The notes beneath the pieces are model-generated. The model saw only the letters and a program-made list of their open reading frames with translations, made no database searches and was not told the DNA's origin. DNA of 64,000 nt from Planctomycetota bacterium (lineage in GTDB: Bacteria > Planctomycetota > UBA1135 > GCA-002686595): NCBI GenBank assembly GCA_016220085.1, contig JACRIN010000084.1, positions 1-64,000 on the forward strand. Reading direction: 5' to 3'. The translations under genes and the position numbers were made by a program. How positions within the stretch are numbered: the stretch's first letter is position 1; each line of letters opens with the position of its first letter. Positions 50,903 to 60,690 of the stretch are shown here, one piece after another.

Positions 50903-53900
50903 ATGAGCAGCAGCGCCTCGTTCCGGATTCGTCTCGCGGTGTCGTGCAGCGCGGTGGCCGCCGTCGCGGTGCTCGGTTTCAGCGCGTCGAGCGAGCCCGC
51001 GCGCGCCGTCGGCGTGTCCGGTGAACCCAACGGAGCCGCCGCACTCGGCGAGCCGCGCGAGCGCGTCCGCTACGACCGCGACATCCGTCCGATCCTCTCG
51101 GACCGTTGCTTCAAGTGCCACGGCTTCGATCCGAAGTCGCGCAAGGCCGAGCTGAGGCTCGACCAAGTCGACAGCGCGTACGCCGAGCGCGACGGCTCGC
51201 GCGCGCTCGTACCCGGCGACCTCGCCGCGAGCGAGCTCTTCGCGCGGATCACCAGCGACGATCCGAAGTTCCAGATGCCGCCGCCCGACAGCGGCAAGCG
51301 CATGCTGTCGGAGGAAGACGTCGCGCTCTTCCGCCGCTGGATCGAGGAAGGCGCGGAGTACGAGCCGCACTGGTCGTTCGTCGCGCCGCAGCGCGCGCAG
51401 GTGCCCACGACCGCGCGTTCGACTTCCAATCCGATCGACGCCTTCGTCGTCGCGAACCTGGAGAAGCACGGGCTCGCGCCGAGCGCCGCCGCGCCGCGCG
51501 ACGTGCTCTTGCGCAGGCTCTTCCTCGATCTCACCGGCTTGCCGCCGACGCCGGAGGAGCTCGACAGCTTCCTCGCCGACGCGCGACCGGACGCGTACGA
51601 GCGCTGGGTCGACAAGCTGCTCACCGAGCAGCCGTACGTGTCGCGCTACGCGGAGCGCATGGCCGCGCCGTGGCTCGACCAAGCGCGTTACGCGGACACC
51701 AGCGGCATCCACATGGACGCCGGCCGCCAGATCTGGCCGTGGCGCGACTGGGTGCTCGCCGCGTATCGCGACGACAAGCCGTTCGACGCGTTCGTCGTCG
51801 AGCAGCTCGCCGGCGACCTGCTGCCGGACGCGACGCAGGACCAGAAGATCGCGAGCGGCTTCAATCGCAATCACGTCACCACCGACGAGGGTGGCGCGAT
51901 CGACGAGGAGTACAAGGTCGAGTACGCGGCCGATCGCGTCAACACGACCGGCTCGGTGTTCCTCGCGCTGACGCTCGGTTGCGCGCGCTGCCACGAGCAC
52001 AAGTTCGATCCGATCACGCAGGACGAGTACTTCGAGCTCTTCGCGTTCTACAACTCGATCGAGGAGCCCGGACTCTACTCGCAGGTGCCGGACGCGAATC
52101 GCGCGCTCGAGCCGTTCCTACGCGTGCCGTCGAGGGAGCAAGAAGCGGAGCTCGCGCGCCTGGTCGACGAGATCGCGGTCGCGATCGCCGAGCTCGACCG
52201 TCCGGTGCCCGAGGAAGAGTCGCAGCGCGCCGCGTTCCTCGCCGACCTCGCGGCGACCGCGGGCGTGCGCTGGGCAGCGACCAAGTTCCAGCGCGCGACT
52301 TCGGCCGGGGGGGCGACGCTGACGCTCGAGCCCGACGGCTCGGTGCTCGCGTCGGGCACGAACCCGCCGAAGGACGACTTCACGGTGGTGCTCTCGACGC
52401 AAGCGACCGAGCTGCGGCTGGTCGCACTCGAAGCCTTGACCGACGAGCGCTTGCCGAACGGCCGCGTCGGTCGCGCGTACAACGGCAACGCGGTGCTGAC
52501 GGGCTTCGAGGTCGAGGCGGTGTCGCTCGCCGATCGCTCGAAGCGCAAGACGGTGCGCTTCACGTGGGCGCTCGCCGACTTCGAGCAAGCGAACGGCGAC
52601 TTCAAGGTGCTCAACACGCTCGACGCGTCGGACGCGAGCGGTTGGGCGGTCGATGGCCACAATCGGACCGACGGGCGCGCGGCGTTGTTCCTCGCGGACG
52701 AGCCGTTCGGCTTCGCGGGCGGCACCGAGCTCGTGATCGCGCTCCGCCATCAATCGCAGTACTCGGAGCACACGCTCGGCCGCGTGCGCGTCTCGTTCGC
52801 GAGCCTCGCCGAGGACGCGCTCGATCGCTTGCCCGCCGCTTCGAGCGGGTGGTACATGACGGGGCCGTTCGAGGCGCCGCGCGAGCAGCTCTTCGACCAG
52901 GCGTTCGGGCCGGAAGCCGTCGCGTCGCTCGATCTCGCGCAGCAGTTCGACGGCAAGGGCTGGCGGTTCGTCGAGGCGTTCGTCGACGGACGGGTCAACG
53001 GCGAGTTCCCGCAGGGCCAGAACGACGTCTACGTCGCGAAGCGCCTGATCACCCCGAGCGCGCGCAAGCTCGCGATCTCGCTCGGCAGCGACGACGGCGC
53101 GCGCGTGTTCGTCGACGGCAAGGAAGCGTTCTCGAACCGCACCGATCGCGGCGCCGCGGCCGACCAGGACGCGTTCGACCTCGACCTCGCGCCCGGCGCG
53201 CACACGATCGTCTTCAAGGTGGTCAACACCGGCGGCCAAGGCGGCTTCTACTGGCGGCAAGAGGAGCGCGAGCACGAGCTTCCCGGCGAGCTCGTGTGGG
53301 CGCTCGGACCGGAGAGCACGCGCGGCGGTGAACGCGGCGCTCGCTTCGTCCAAGCCTGGCGCGTCGCCGCTTCGCCGTCGTTCCGAGCCGCGCTCGAGCG
53401 CGTGCAGGGCCTGACGATGGCGCGCGCCGAGCTCGAAGCCAAAGTGCCGGTCACGATGGTGATGAAGGAAGCCGCGATGCCGCGCGAGACCTTCGTCCTG
53501 ACCCGCGGCGCGTACGACAAGCCCGACAAGGAGCGCAAGGTCGAGCGCAACGTTCCGCGCGCGCTCGGCGGCCTGCCCGCGGACCTGACGCGCGATCGCC
53601 TCGGGCTCGCGCGTTGGTTGGTGTCGAAGGAGAATCCGTTGGTCGCGCGCGTCGCGGTCAACCGCGTGTGGGAGCTCTTCTTCGGGGCCGGCCTCGTGCG
53701 TTCCAGCGAGGACTTCGGCGCGCAAGGCGAATGGCCGTCGCATCCCGAGCTGCTCGACTGGCTCGCGGTCGACTTCCGCGATGGCGGGTGGGGCGTCAAA
53801 TCGCTCGTGCGCCGGATCGTGACCAGCGAAACGTACCGACAGAGCTCGCGCGTCGATCCCGCCGCGCGCGCGAAGGACCCCGACAACCGCTGGCTCGCGT

Positions 53901-54541
53901 ACTACCCGCGTCGACGGATGGGGGCGGAGCAGATCCGCGATCAAGCGCTCTACGTCGCCGGCTTGCTGGTCGAGAAGTTCGGCGGGTCGTCGGTGAAGCC
54001 GTATCAGCCCGAAGGCCTCTGGCAAGAGGTCGCGATGATCCAATCGAACACCCGCATCTACGAGCGCGGGATGGGCGACGATCTCTGGCGTCGCAGCCTC
54101 TACACGTACTGGAAGCGCGCGTGCCCGCCGCCGTCGTTGATGACGTTCGACGCGCCGACGCGCGAGTTCTGCACGATCCGCCGACCGTCGACGAACACGC
54201 CGTTGCAGGCGTTGGTGCTCTGGAACGACGAGCAGTACGTCGAGGCCGCGCGCGTTTTCGCGGAGCGCACGCTGCGCGAAGCCGGCGACGAGCGTGCGAA
54301 GCTCACGAGCATGTACCGTCGCGCGACGGCGCGCACGCCGAGCGCGGAAGAGCTCACGTTGCTCACCGACACGCTCGCGGCGTTCCGCGCGCGCTACCAA
54401 GCCGCCGCCGACGACGCGAAGAAGCTCGTCGAGCTCGGCGAACGACCGACCGACCCGGAGCTCGACGCCGCGGAGCTCGCCGCGTGGACGATGCTCGCCA
54501 GCGCCCTGCTCGACCTCGACGCCGTCCTCTGCCAGAGCTGA
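50903..54541 (+). CDS. DUF1549/DUF1553 planctomycete cytochrome protein with PA14-like insert
   Basis: 1212 residues. A signal sequence (1-35) and PSCyt1 cytochrome domain (CFKCH near residue 70; MPPPDSGKRMLSEEDVALFRRWIEEGA) are followed by DUF1549 (about 165-370; FLDLTGLPPTPEEL, RYADTSGIHMDAGR, GCARCHEHKFDPI). An insert of about 390 residues with a PA14-type module (LAISLGSDDGARVFVDGKEAF) precedes DUF1553 (about 860-1200; GLARWLVSKENPLVARVAVNRVWE, SETYRQSSR, STNTPLQALVLWND). It is the first gene of a tight five-gene operon and is paired with the DUF1501 gene after 2 bp. The family is exported and may degrade or bind polysaccharide with electron transfer; its reaction is not known. Confidence 0.93.
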   Translation: MSSSASFRIRLAVSCSAVAAVAVLGFSASSEPARAVGVSGEPNGAAALGEPRERVRYDRDIRPILSDRCFKCHGFDPKSRKAELRLDQVDSAYAERDGSRALVPGDLAASELFARITSDDPKFQMPPPDSGKRMLSEEDVALFRRWIEEGAEYEPHWSFVAPQRAQVPTTARSTSNPIDAFVVANLEKHGLAPSAAAPRDVLLRRLFLDLTGLPPTPEELDSFLADARPDAYERWVDKLLTEQPYVSRYAERMAAPWLDQARYADTSGIHMDAGRQIWPWRDWVLAAYRDDKPFDAFVVEQLAGDLLPDATQDQKIASGFNRNHVTTDEGGAIDEEYKVEYAADRVNTTGSVFLALTLGCARCHEHKFDPITQDEYFELFAFYNSIEEPGLYSQVPDANRALEPFLRVPSREQEAELARLVDEIAVAIAELDRPVPEEESQRAAFLADLAATAGVRWAATKFQRATSAGGATLTLEPDGSVLASGTNPPKDDFTVVLSTQATELRLVALEALTDERLPNGRVGRAYNGNAVLTGFEVEAVSLADRSKRKTVRFTWALADFEQANGDFKVLNTLDASDASGWAVDGHNRTDGRAALFLADEPFGFAGGTELVIALRHQSQYSEHTLGRVRVSFASLAEDALDRLPAASSGWYMTGPFEAPREQLFDQAFGPEAVASLDLAQQFDGKGWRFVEAFVDGRVNGEFPQGQNDVYVAKRLITPSARKLAISLGSDDGARVFVDGKEAFSNRTDRGAAADQDAFDLDLAPGAHTIVFKVVNTGGQGGFYWRQEEREHELPGELVWALGPESTRGGERGARFVQAWRVAASPSFRAALERVQGLTMARAELEAKVPVTMVMKEAAMPRETFVLTRGAYDKPDKERKVERNVPRALGGLPADLTRDRLGLARWLVSKENPLVARVAVNRVWELFFGAGLVRSSEDFGAQGEWPSHPELLDWLAVDFRDGGWGVKSLVRRIVTSETYRQSSRVDPAARAKDPDNRWLAYYPRRRMGAEQIRDQALYVAGLLVEKFGGSSVKPYQPEGLWQEVAMIQSNTRIYERGMGDDLWRRSLYTYWKRACPPPSLMTFDAPTREFCTIRRPSTNTPLQALVLWNDEQYVEAARVFAERTLREAGDERAKLTSMYRRATARTPSAEELTLLTDTLAAFRARYQAAADDAKKLVELGERPTDPELDAAELAAWTMLASALLDLDAVLCQS

Positions 54542-54543
54542 CG

Positions 54544-56019
54544 ATGAACCCGATCGAAGAACGACAACTCGGAATCACGCGCCGCCGCTTCTTCGCGCGC
54601 GCGGCGGGCACGCTCGGCGCGGGCTTGGGCTCGATCGCGCTCTCGTCGCTGCTCGGCGAGTCGGCGTTCGCGAGCTCGCGCTCGAACGCAGCGCCGGCCG
54701 CTCGCGCCGCGCGTGGGCCGCACTTCGCGCCGAAGGCGAAGCGCGTGATCTACATGCACATGGAGGGCGCGCCGAGCCAGCTCGACCTCTACGACTACAA
54801 GCCCGGCCTGCGCCGGCGTTTCAATCAGGACCTGCCCGACTCGATTCGACAAGGCCAGCGCCTGACCGGCATGACCAGCGGCCAAGCGCGCTTCCCGATC
54901 GCGCCGTCGATCTTCAAGTTTTCGCGCTACGCGAATCGCCAGGACGGCGTGTGGCTCTCCGAACTCCTGCCGCACACCGCGAGCGTCGCGCACGAGCTCT
55001 GCATCGTGCATTCGATGCACACCGAGGCGATCAATCACGAACCCGGCATCACGTTCTTCCAGACCGGCAATCAACAGCCCGGTCGGCCGTCGTTCGGCGC
55101 GTGGGCGAGCTACGGGCTCGGCAGCATGAACGCGAACCTGCCGACGTTCGTCGTCTTGATCACGCAGGGTCTCGGCAACATGCAGGCGCTCTCCGCGCGC
55201 TTCTGGGGCTCCGGATTCCTCCCGAGCGAGCACCAGGGCTGCAAGCTGCGCAGCGCGGGCGATCCGGTGCTGTACCTAAAGGATCCCGAGGGCGTGACGC
55301 GCGACGATCGGCGACGGATGCTCGATCTCGTCTCGACGCTGAACGAGCGCGAGGCGCAAGCGAGTCTCGATCCCGAGGTGCGCGCGCGCATCGCGCAGCA
55401 CGAGATGGCGTTCCGCATGCAGATGTCGGTGCCGGAGCTGGTCGACTTCTCCGACGAGGACGAGGAGACGATGGCGCTCTACGGCGAGGATGCGAAGAAG
55501 CCCGGCACGTTCGCGGCGAACTGCCTGCTCGCGCGCAGGCTCGCGGAGCGCGGCGTGCGCTTCATCCAGCTCTACATGCGCGGTTGGGACCAACACAACG
55601 GCCTGCCGAACGAGATCCGTCTGCAAGCGAAGGCGGTCGACCAGGGCCAGGCCGCGTTGATCAAGGATCTGCGCCGGCGCGGCTTGCTCGACGACACGCT
55701 GATCCTCTGGGGCGGCGAGTTCGGGCGCACCGCGTACAGCCAAGGCGTGCTGACCGAGAGCGACTACGGCCGCGATCACCACCCGCGCTGCTTCAGCGTC
55801 TGGCTCGCCGGCGGCGGGATCCAGCCGGGCATCACGTACGGCAAGACCGACGACTACAGCTACAACATCGTCGAGAACCCGGTCGACGTTCACGACTTGC
55901 ACGCGACGATGCTGCGCTGCCTCGGGTTCGATCACCTGCAGCTCACCTTCCCGCACCAAGGTCGCGACTTCAGGTTGACCGACGTCGCGGGCAAGGTGAT
56001 CGAGCCTCTGCTCGCCTGA
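54544..56019 (+). CDS. DUF1501 Tat-exported protein (first copy)
   Basis: 491 residues. RRRFFARAAGTLGAGLGSIA is a twin-arginine signal. The sulfatase-like alkaline-phosphatase-superfamily fold shows the DUF1501 marks: RVIYMHMEGAPSQLDLYDYKPGL, HTEAINHEPG, RPSFGAWASYGLG, FWGSGFLPSEHQG, GWDQHNGLP and GGEFGRTAYSQG with DYGRDHHPRCFSVWLAGGG. It starts 2 bp after the DUF1549/1553 stop and ends 8 bp before the second DUF1549/1553 gene. DUF1501 proteins travel with DUF1553 in planctomycetes; the reaction is not established. Confidence 0.95.
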   Translation: MNPIEERQLGITRRRFFARAAGTLGAGLGSIALSSLLGESAFASSRSNAAPAARAARGPHFAPKAKRVIYMHMEGAPSQLDLYDYKPGLRRRFNQDLPDSIRQGQRLTGMTSGQARFPIAPSIFKFSRYANRQDGVWLSELLPHTASVAHELCIVHSMHTEAINHEPGITFFQTGNQQPGRPSFGAWASYGLGSMNANLPTFVVLITQGLGNMQALSARFWGSGFLPSEHQGCKLRSAGDPVLYLKDPEGVTRDDRRRMLDLVSTLNEREAQASLDPEVRARIAQHEMAFRMQMSVPELVDFSDEDEETMALYGEDAKKPGTFAANCLLARRLAERGVRFIQLYMRGWDQHNGLPNEIRLQAKAVDQGQAALIKDLRRRGLLDDTLILWGGEFGRTAYSQGVLTESDYGRDHHPRCFSVWLAGGGIQPGITYGKTDDYSYNIVENPVDVHDLHATMLRCLGFDHLQLTFPHQGRDFRLTDVAGKVIEPLLA

Positions 56020-56027
56020 GCGCGGCG

Positions 56028-59000
56028 ATGGCGTTCGCCTGGTTCGCGCTCGCGGTGCTCGGCGCGGCGTCGTCGGGCGACGCGCGCGCGCCCGAGTTCG
56101 ATCGCCCCGATTTCGATCTGGAGGTCCGACCGATCCTCTCGGACCGCTGCTTCCCGTGCCACGGTCCGGACGCGGGCTCGCGCAAGGCGAAGCTCCGGCT
56201 CGACGTGCGCGACGAAGCGCTCGCGCCCCGCGCCCCCGGCGCGCATGCGCCGCAAGCCGATGACGCGTCCGCGCGGCGCGCCGGTGGCGCGCGTGCAATC
56301 GTTCCGGGCGATCCCGCGGCGAGCGAGCTCGTCGCCCGCATCCACGCGGAGTCGCCCGACGACGTGATGCCGCCGCCGGATTCGGGGCGCAAGCCGCTCA
56401 GCGAAGCGGAGAAAGCGACGCTCGAGCGCTGGATCGCGTCGGGCGCGGACTACGCGCCGCACTGGGCGTTCGTGCCGCCGACGCGCGCCATGCCGCCGGC
56501 GGTCGCGGACGTCGCGTGGTGTCGCGACGAGCTCGATCGCTGGGTGCTCGCCGAGCTCGAACGCCGCGGCGTCGCGCCGGCGCCGGAAGCCGATCGCGAG
56601 ACCTGGCTCCGCCGCGTCGCGTTCGACCTGACCGGCCTGCCGCCGAGCCCGGTCGAGGTCGCGACGTTCGTCGCCGATGCGCGGCCGGAGGCGTACGAGC
56701 TCGTCGTCGATCGCCTGCTCGCGAGCCCGCGCTACGCCGAGCGCATGGCCGCCGACTGGCTCGACCTCGCGCGCTACGCCGACACGTACGGCTACCAAGC
56801 GGATGCCGAGCGCCGCGTGTGGCCGTATCGCGACTGGGTGATCCGCGCGTTCGACCAGGATCTGCCGTACGACCGTTTCGCGACGTGGCAGCTCGCCGGC
56901 GATCTCGTCCGCGACGCCGCGCCCGCCGAGACGCCGCGCGACGCCGAGCTCGCGACCGCGTTCAACCGCTTGCACCGTCAGACCAACGAAGGCGGCTCGA
57001 CCGAAGAGGAGTTCCGCGTCGAGTACGTCGCCGATCGCGTGCACACGTTCGGCACCGCGTTCCTCGGGCTGACGACGGAGTGCGCGCGCTGCCACGACCA
57101 CAAGTACGACCCGTTGCCGCAGCGCGACTACTACGGGCTCTTCGCGTACTTCGACGACGGCGACGAGAGCGGGCTCTACTCGTACTTCACGAGCGCGACG
57201 CCGACGCCGACGTTGCGTTTGACGACACCGGAGCAGGAGACGCGCCTCGCCGAGCTCGCGCGCGAGGTCGCGGGGGCGGAAGCGCGCGTCGCGGGGCTCG
57301 CGAGCGAGCGCGAGAGCGACTTTCAGGCCTGGCTCGCGTCCGGCTCGACGTGGATGCCGCCCGGTCCGATCGCGCGCTATCCGCTCGACGCGTACGCGCC
57401 GGACGGTTCGCTCGCGAACGCGGTCGATCCAACGAAGCCCGGCGCGACGCTCGAGCGCCCGAAGCTCGTCGAAGGCCGCGTCGGCGGCGCGCTGGAGTTC
57501 AGCGGCGACGACAACGCGAGCTTCCCCGGCGTCGCCGAGTTCGAGCACACCGATCCGTTCAGCTTCGCGCTGTGGCTCTGGACGCCGGCTCCGAAGCCGC
57601 GCGCGGTCGTCTTGAAGCGCTCGCGCGCGTGGTCCGACGCGGGTTCGCAGGGTTACGAGCTCCTGCTCGACGACTCGCGCCTCACCTGGTCGCTGATCCA
57701 CTTCTGGCCGGGCAACGCGATCTCGATCCGCACGCGCGAGCGCGTCGAGCCGCAGCGTTGGACGCACGTCGCGGTGACGTACGACGGCTCGGCGCGCGCG
57801 AGCGGGCTCGCGATCCACGTCGACGGCGCGCTCGCCGAGGTCGAAGTCGTCCGCGACGGACTCTGGAAGCCGATCACCGGCGGCGAGCCGGGCGCGTTGA
57901 CGCTCGCGGAGCGCTTTCGCGACGTCGGCTTCGCCGGAGGCCGCGTCGACGAGCTCTGCGTGTTCGACCGATGCCTGACCGCGCTCGAAGTCGCCGCGCT
58001 GGCGATGCGGACGCTCGGGAGCGCGCCGCACTCGTCGAGCGCACCGCGCGCGCCGCGCGGGCTCGGCATCGACGCGTTGCGCGAGACGTGGCTCGCGTGC
58101 GTCGACGAGCCCGCGCGCGCGGCGAGAGAGGCTCTTCGCGCCGCGCGCAAGCGCCAAGCCGACGAGCTCGCGCGCGTCGAGGAGCTCATGACGATGCGCG
58201 ACCGGCCGACGCCGCGCACCGCGTTCGTGCTGAAGCGCGGCCGCTACGATCAACCGGACACGACGCAGCCGGTCGAACCGCACGTGCCGACGGCGCTCGG
58301 CGGCGTGGACGGGCTCCCGCCGAATCGGCTCGGTCTCGCGCGTTGGCTGGTCGCGCCGTCGAATCCGCTGTTCGGCCGCGTCGCGGTCAATCGGATGTGG
58401 GCGCAGTGCTTCGGCGAGGGGCTCGTCGCGACGCGCGAGAACTTCGGGCTGCAGGGCGAGGCTCCGTCGCATCCGGAGCTGCTCGACGCGCTCGCGGTGC
58501 GTTTCGCCGAGGACGGATGGAGCACCAAACGCTTCCTGCGGCGGCTGGTGCTCTCCGCGACGTACCGGCAGTCCTCGCGCGCTCGCGCGGAGCTCGCGAC
58601 GGTCGATCCGGAGAATCGTCTGCTCGCGCGCGGCTCGGTGCGCCGACTGTCGGCCGAAGAGCTGCGCGATCAAGCGTTGTGCGCGTCGGGCTTGCTGGTC
58701 GAGCGCGTCGGCGGGCCGTCGGTCAAGCCGTGGCAACCGCCGGGCATCTGGGAGATCGGTTGGGGCGGCACGTACACGCCCGACACCGGCGAGGGACTGC
58801 ATCGCCGCAGCCTCTACACGTACTGGCGCCGCACCGCGCCGCCGCCGAGCATGCTCCTGTTCGACGCGTCGAAGCGCGAGGTCTGCGTCGCGCGTCGTTC
58901 GACGACCAACACGCCGTTGCAGGCGCTGGTGCTGTTCGACGACCCGCAGTTCGTCGAGTGCGCGCGCTCTCTCGCCGCCGTCGCGCTGCGCGAGTCGACC

Positions 59001-59249
59001 GATTCCGCCGCGCGCGTCGAGCGCGTCTTCCGCGGCCTCGCGACGCGCGCGCCCGAGCCCGCCGAGCGCGCGGCGCTCGCGGAGCTCTTCGAGAGCGAGC
59101 TCGCGAGCTTCCGCGCGGACCCCGCGGCCGCGGAGCGTCTGCTCGCGGGCGCGAGCGACGTCGACGGGCTCGCGCGGGACGAGCTCGCGGCGCTGACGCT
59201 GGTCGCATCCACCGTGCTCGCGTCCGACGCGAGCCAGACGAGGCGCTGA
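56028..59249 (+). CDS. DUF1549/DUF1553 cytochrome protein with LamG-like insert
   Basis: 1073 residues. Signal sequence 1-20, PSCyt1 (CFPCHGPDAGSRKAKLRLD near residue 41), DUF1549 (FDLTGLPPSPVEV, RYADTYGYQADAERRVWPYRD, CARCHDHKYDPL). A concanavalin/LamG-type insert (about 455-680; GGALEFSGDDNASFPG, FSFALWLWTP, RWTHVAVTYDGS, GRVDELCVFDRCLTALEV) is followed by DUF1553 (GLARWLVAPSNPLFGRVAVNRMW, SATYRQSSR, TTNTPLQALVLFDD). It differs from the first copy in the type of central domain, which suggests a different ligand. It is 8 bp from the upstream DUF1501 gene and 2 bp from the next one. Confidence 0.93.
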   Translation: MAFAWFALAVLGAASSGDARAPEFDRPDFDLEVRPILSDRCFPCHGPDAGSRKAKLRLDVRDEALAPRAPGAHAPQADDASARRAGGARAIVPGDPAASELVARIHAESPDDVMPPPDSGRKPLSEAEKATLERWIASGADYAPHWAFVPPTRAMPPAVADVAWCRDELDRWVLAELERRGVAPAPEADRETWLRRVAFDLTGLPPSPVEVATFVADARPEAYELVVDRLLASPRYAERMAADWLDLARYADTYGYQADAERRVWPYRDWVIRAFDQDLPYDRFATWQLAGDLVRDAAPAETPRDAELATAFNRLHRQTNEGGSTEEEFRVEYVADRVHTFGTAFLGLTTECARCHDHKYDPLPQRDYYGLFAYFDDGDESGLYSYFTSATPTPTLRLTTPEQETRLAELAREVAGAEARVAGLASERESDFQAWLASGSTWMPPGPIARYPLDAYAPDGSLANAVDPTKPGATLERPKLVEGRVGGALEFSGDDNASFPGVAEFEHTDPFSFALWLWTPAPKPRAVVLKRSRAWSDAGSQGYELLLDDSRLTWSLIHFWPGNAISIRTRERVEPQRWTHVAVTYDGSARASGLAIHVDGALAEVEVVRDGLWKPITGGEPGALTLAERFRDVGFAGGRVDELCVFDRCLTALEVAALAMRTLGSAPHSSSAPRAPRGLGIDALRETWLACVDEPARAAREALRAARKRQADELARVEELMTMRDRPTPRTAFVLKRGRYDQPDTTQPVEPHVPTALGGVDGLPPNRLGLARWLVAPSNPLFGRVAVNRMWAQCFGEGLVATRENFGLQGEAPSHPELLDALAVRFAEDGWSTKRFLRRLVLSATYRQSSRARAELATVDPENRLLARGSVRRLSAEELRDQALCASGLLVERVGGPSVKPWQPPGIWEIGWGGTYTPDTGEGLHRRSLYTYWRRTAPPPSMLLFDASKREVCVARRSTTNTPLQALVLFDDPQFVECARSLAAVALRESTDSAARVERVFRGLATRAPEPAERAALAELFESELASFRADPAAAERLLAGASDVDGLARDELAALTLVASTVLASDASQTRR

Positions 59250-59251
59250 AC

Positions 59252-60688
59252 GTGTCGCTCGACCCCTCGGCGTTTTCGCGACGACACTTCCTGCGCGGCA
59301 CCGCGGGCTCGCTCGGCGCGCTCGCGATGGCCGAGCTCGCCTCGGCGGAACTCGCCTCCGCCAAGCGCGCGTCGGCCGAACTCGTACCTGCCGCCGCGCC
59401 GCGCCGCGCGAAGGCCCGCCGCGTGATCTACCTCTTCCAATCGGGCGGCCCATCCCAGCTCGAGACGTTCGACTACAAGCCGATCCTGAACGCGCGCAAC
59501 GGCGAGCCGCTACCCGATTCCGTGCGCCAAGGCCAACGCTTGACCGGCATGAGCGGCAATCAGTCGTTGCTGCCGCTCGCGGGCTCGCTGTTCCGCTTCG
59601 CGCAACACGGTTGCTCGCGCCAGTGGGTGAGCGAGCTCTTCCCGCGCACCGCCGGCGTCGTCGACGAGCTCTGTTTCGTCAAGTCGCTGCACACCGAGGC
59701 GATCAACCACGATCCGGCGATCACGTTCCTCTGCACCGGTTCCGAGATCGCCGGCCGACCGTCGATGGGCGCGTGGCTCTCGTACGGACTCGGCAGCCCG
59801 AATCGCAACCTGCCGGCGTTCGTCGTGCTCGTGACCAAGAAGGCCGCCGATCAGCCGCTCTACGCGCGTCTCTGGGGTTCCGGTTTCCTGCCGAGCGAGC
59901 ACCAGGGCGTGCAGTTCCTCGCCGGCAAGGAGCCCGTGCTCTATCTCGCCAATCCCGACGGCGTGTCGATGCAGGCGCGCAGGCGTCAGCTCGACGCGCT
60001 CGGCGAGCTCGCGAAAACGCAGCACGCTCGCGAAGGCGACGACGACATCCTCGCGCGCCTCGCGCAAGCGGAGATGGCGTTTCGGATGCAGACGAGCGTG
60101 CCCGAGGTCACCGATCTCTCCGACGAGCCCGACGACGTCTTCGAGCTCTATGGCGCCGACGCACGGACGCCGGGCACGTACGCGGCGAATTGCCTGCTCG
60201 CGCGGCGGCTCGCGGAACGCGGCGTGCGCTTCGTGCAGCTCTTCCATCCCGGTTGGGATCACCACGGCGATCTGCCGGCGAGCATGCGCAACCTCGCGCG
60301 CGAGACCGACCAAGCGAGCGCGGCGTTGATCGTCGATCTGAAGCGGCGCGGGCTGCTCGACGACACGTTGGTGGTCTGGGGCGGCGAGTTCGGTCGCACC
60401 AACTACTCGCAAGGCAAGCTCACCGCCGACAACTACGGTCGCGACCATCACCCGCGCTGTTTCACCGCGTGGCTCGCCGGCGCCGGCGTGAAGGCGGGCA
60501 CGAGCTTTGGCGAGACCGACGAGTTCGGCTACAACATCGCGCGCGATCCGGTGCACGTGCACGATTTCCACGCGACCTTGCTGCATCTCCTCGGCGTCGA
60601 TCACACGGCGCTGACTCACCGCTACCAGGGCCGCGATTTCCGGTTGACCGACGTCGCCGGACGCGTGGTCCACGAACTCCTGAGCTGA
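59252..60688 (+). CDS. DUF1501 Tat-exported protein (second copy), GTG start
   Basis: 478 residues from GTG, two bases after the preceding stop. SRRHFLRGTAGSLGALAMAE is the Tat signal, followed by a small tandem ELASAELASAKRASAEL repeat. The core matches the first copy along its length: RVIYLFQSGGPSQLETFDYKP, HTEAINHDPAITF, RLWGSGFLPSEHQG, GWDHHGDLP, GGEFGRTNYSQG and NYGRDHHPRCF. Together with the LamG-bearing gene it forms the second DUF1549-DUF1501 pair of the operon. Secreted, function unknown. Confidence 0.94.
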   Translation: MSLDPSAFSRRHFLRGTAGSLGALAMAELASAELASAKRASAELVPAAAPRRAKARRVIYLFQSGGPSQLETFDYKPILNARNGEPLPDSVRQGQRLTGMSGNQSLLPLAGSLFRFAQHGCSRQWVSELFPRTAGVVDELCFVKSLHTEAINHDPAITFLCTGSEIAGRPSMGAWLSYGLGSPNRNLPAFVVLVTKKAADQPLYARLWGSGFLPSEHQGVQFLAGKEPVLYLANPDGVSMQARRRQLDALGELAKTQHAREGDDDILARLAQAEMAFRMQTSVPEVTDLSDEPDDVFELYGADARTPGTYAANCLLARRLAERGVRFVQLFHPGWDHHGDLPASMRNLARETDQASAALIVDLKRRGLLDDTLVVWGGEFGRTNYSQGKLTADNYGRDHHPRCFTAWLAGAGVKAGTSFGETDEFGYNIARDPVHVHDFHATLLHLLGVDHTALTHRYQGRDFRLTDVAGRVVHELLS

Positions 60689-60690
60689 CG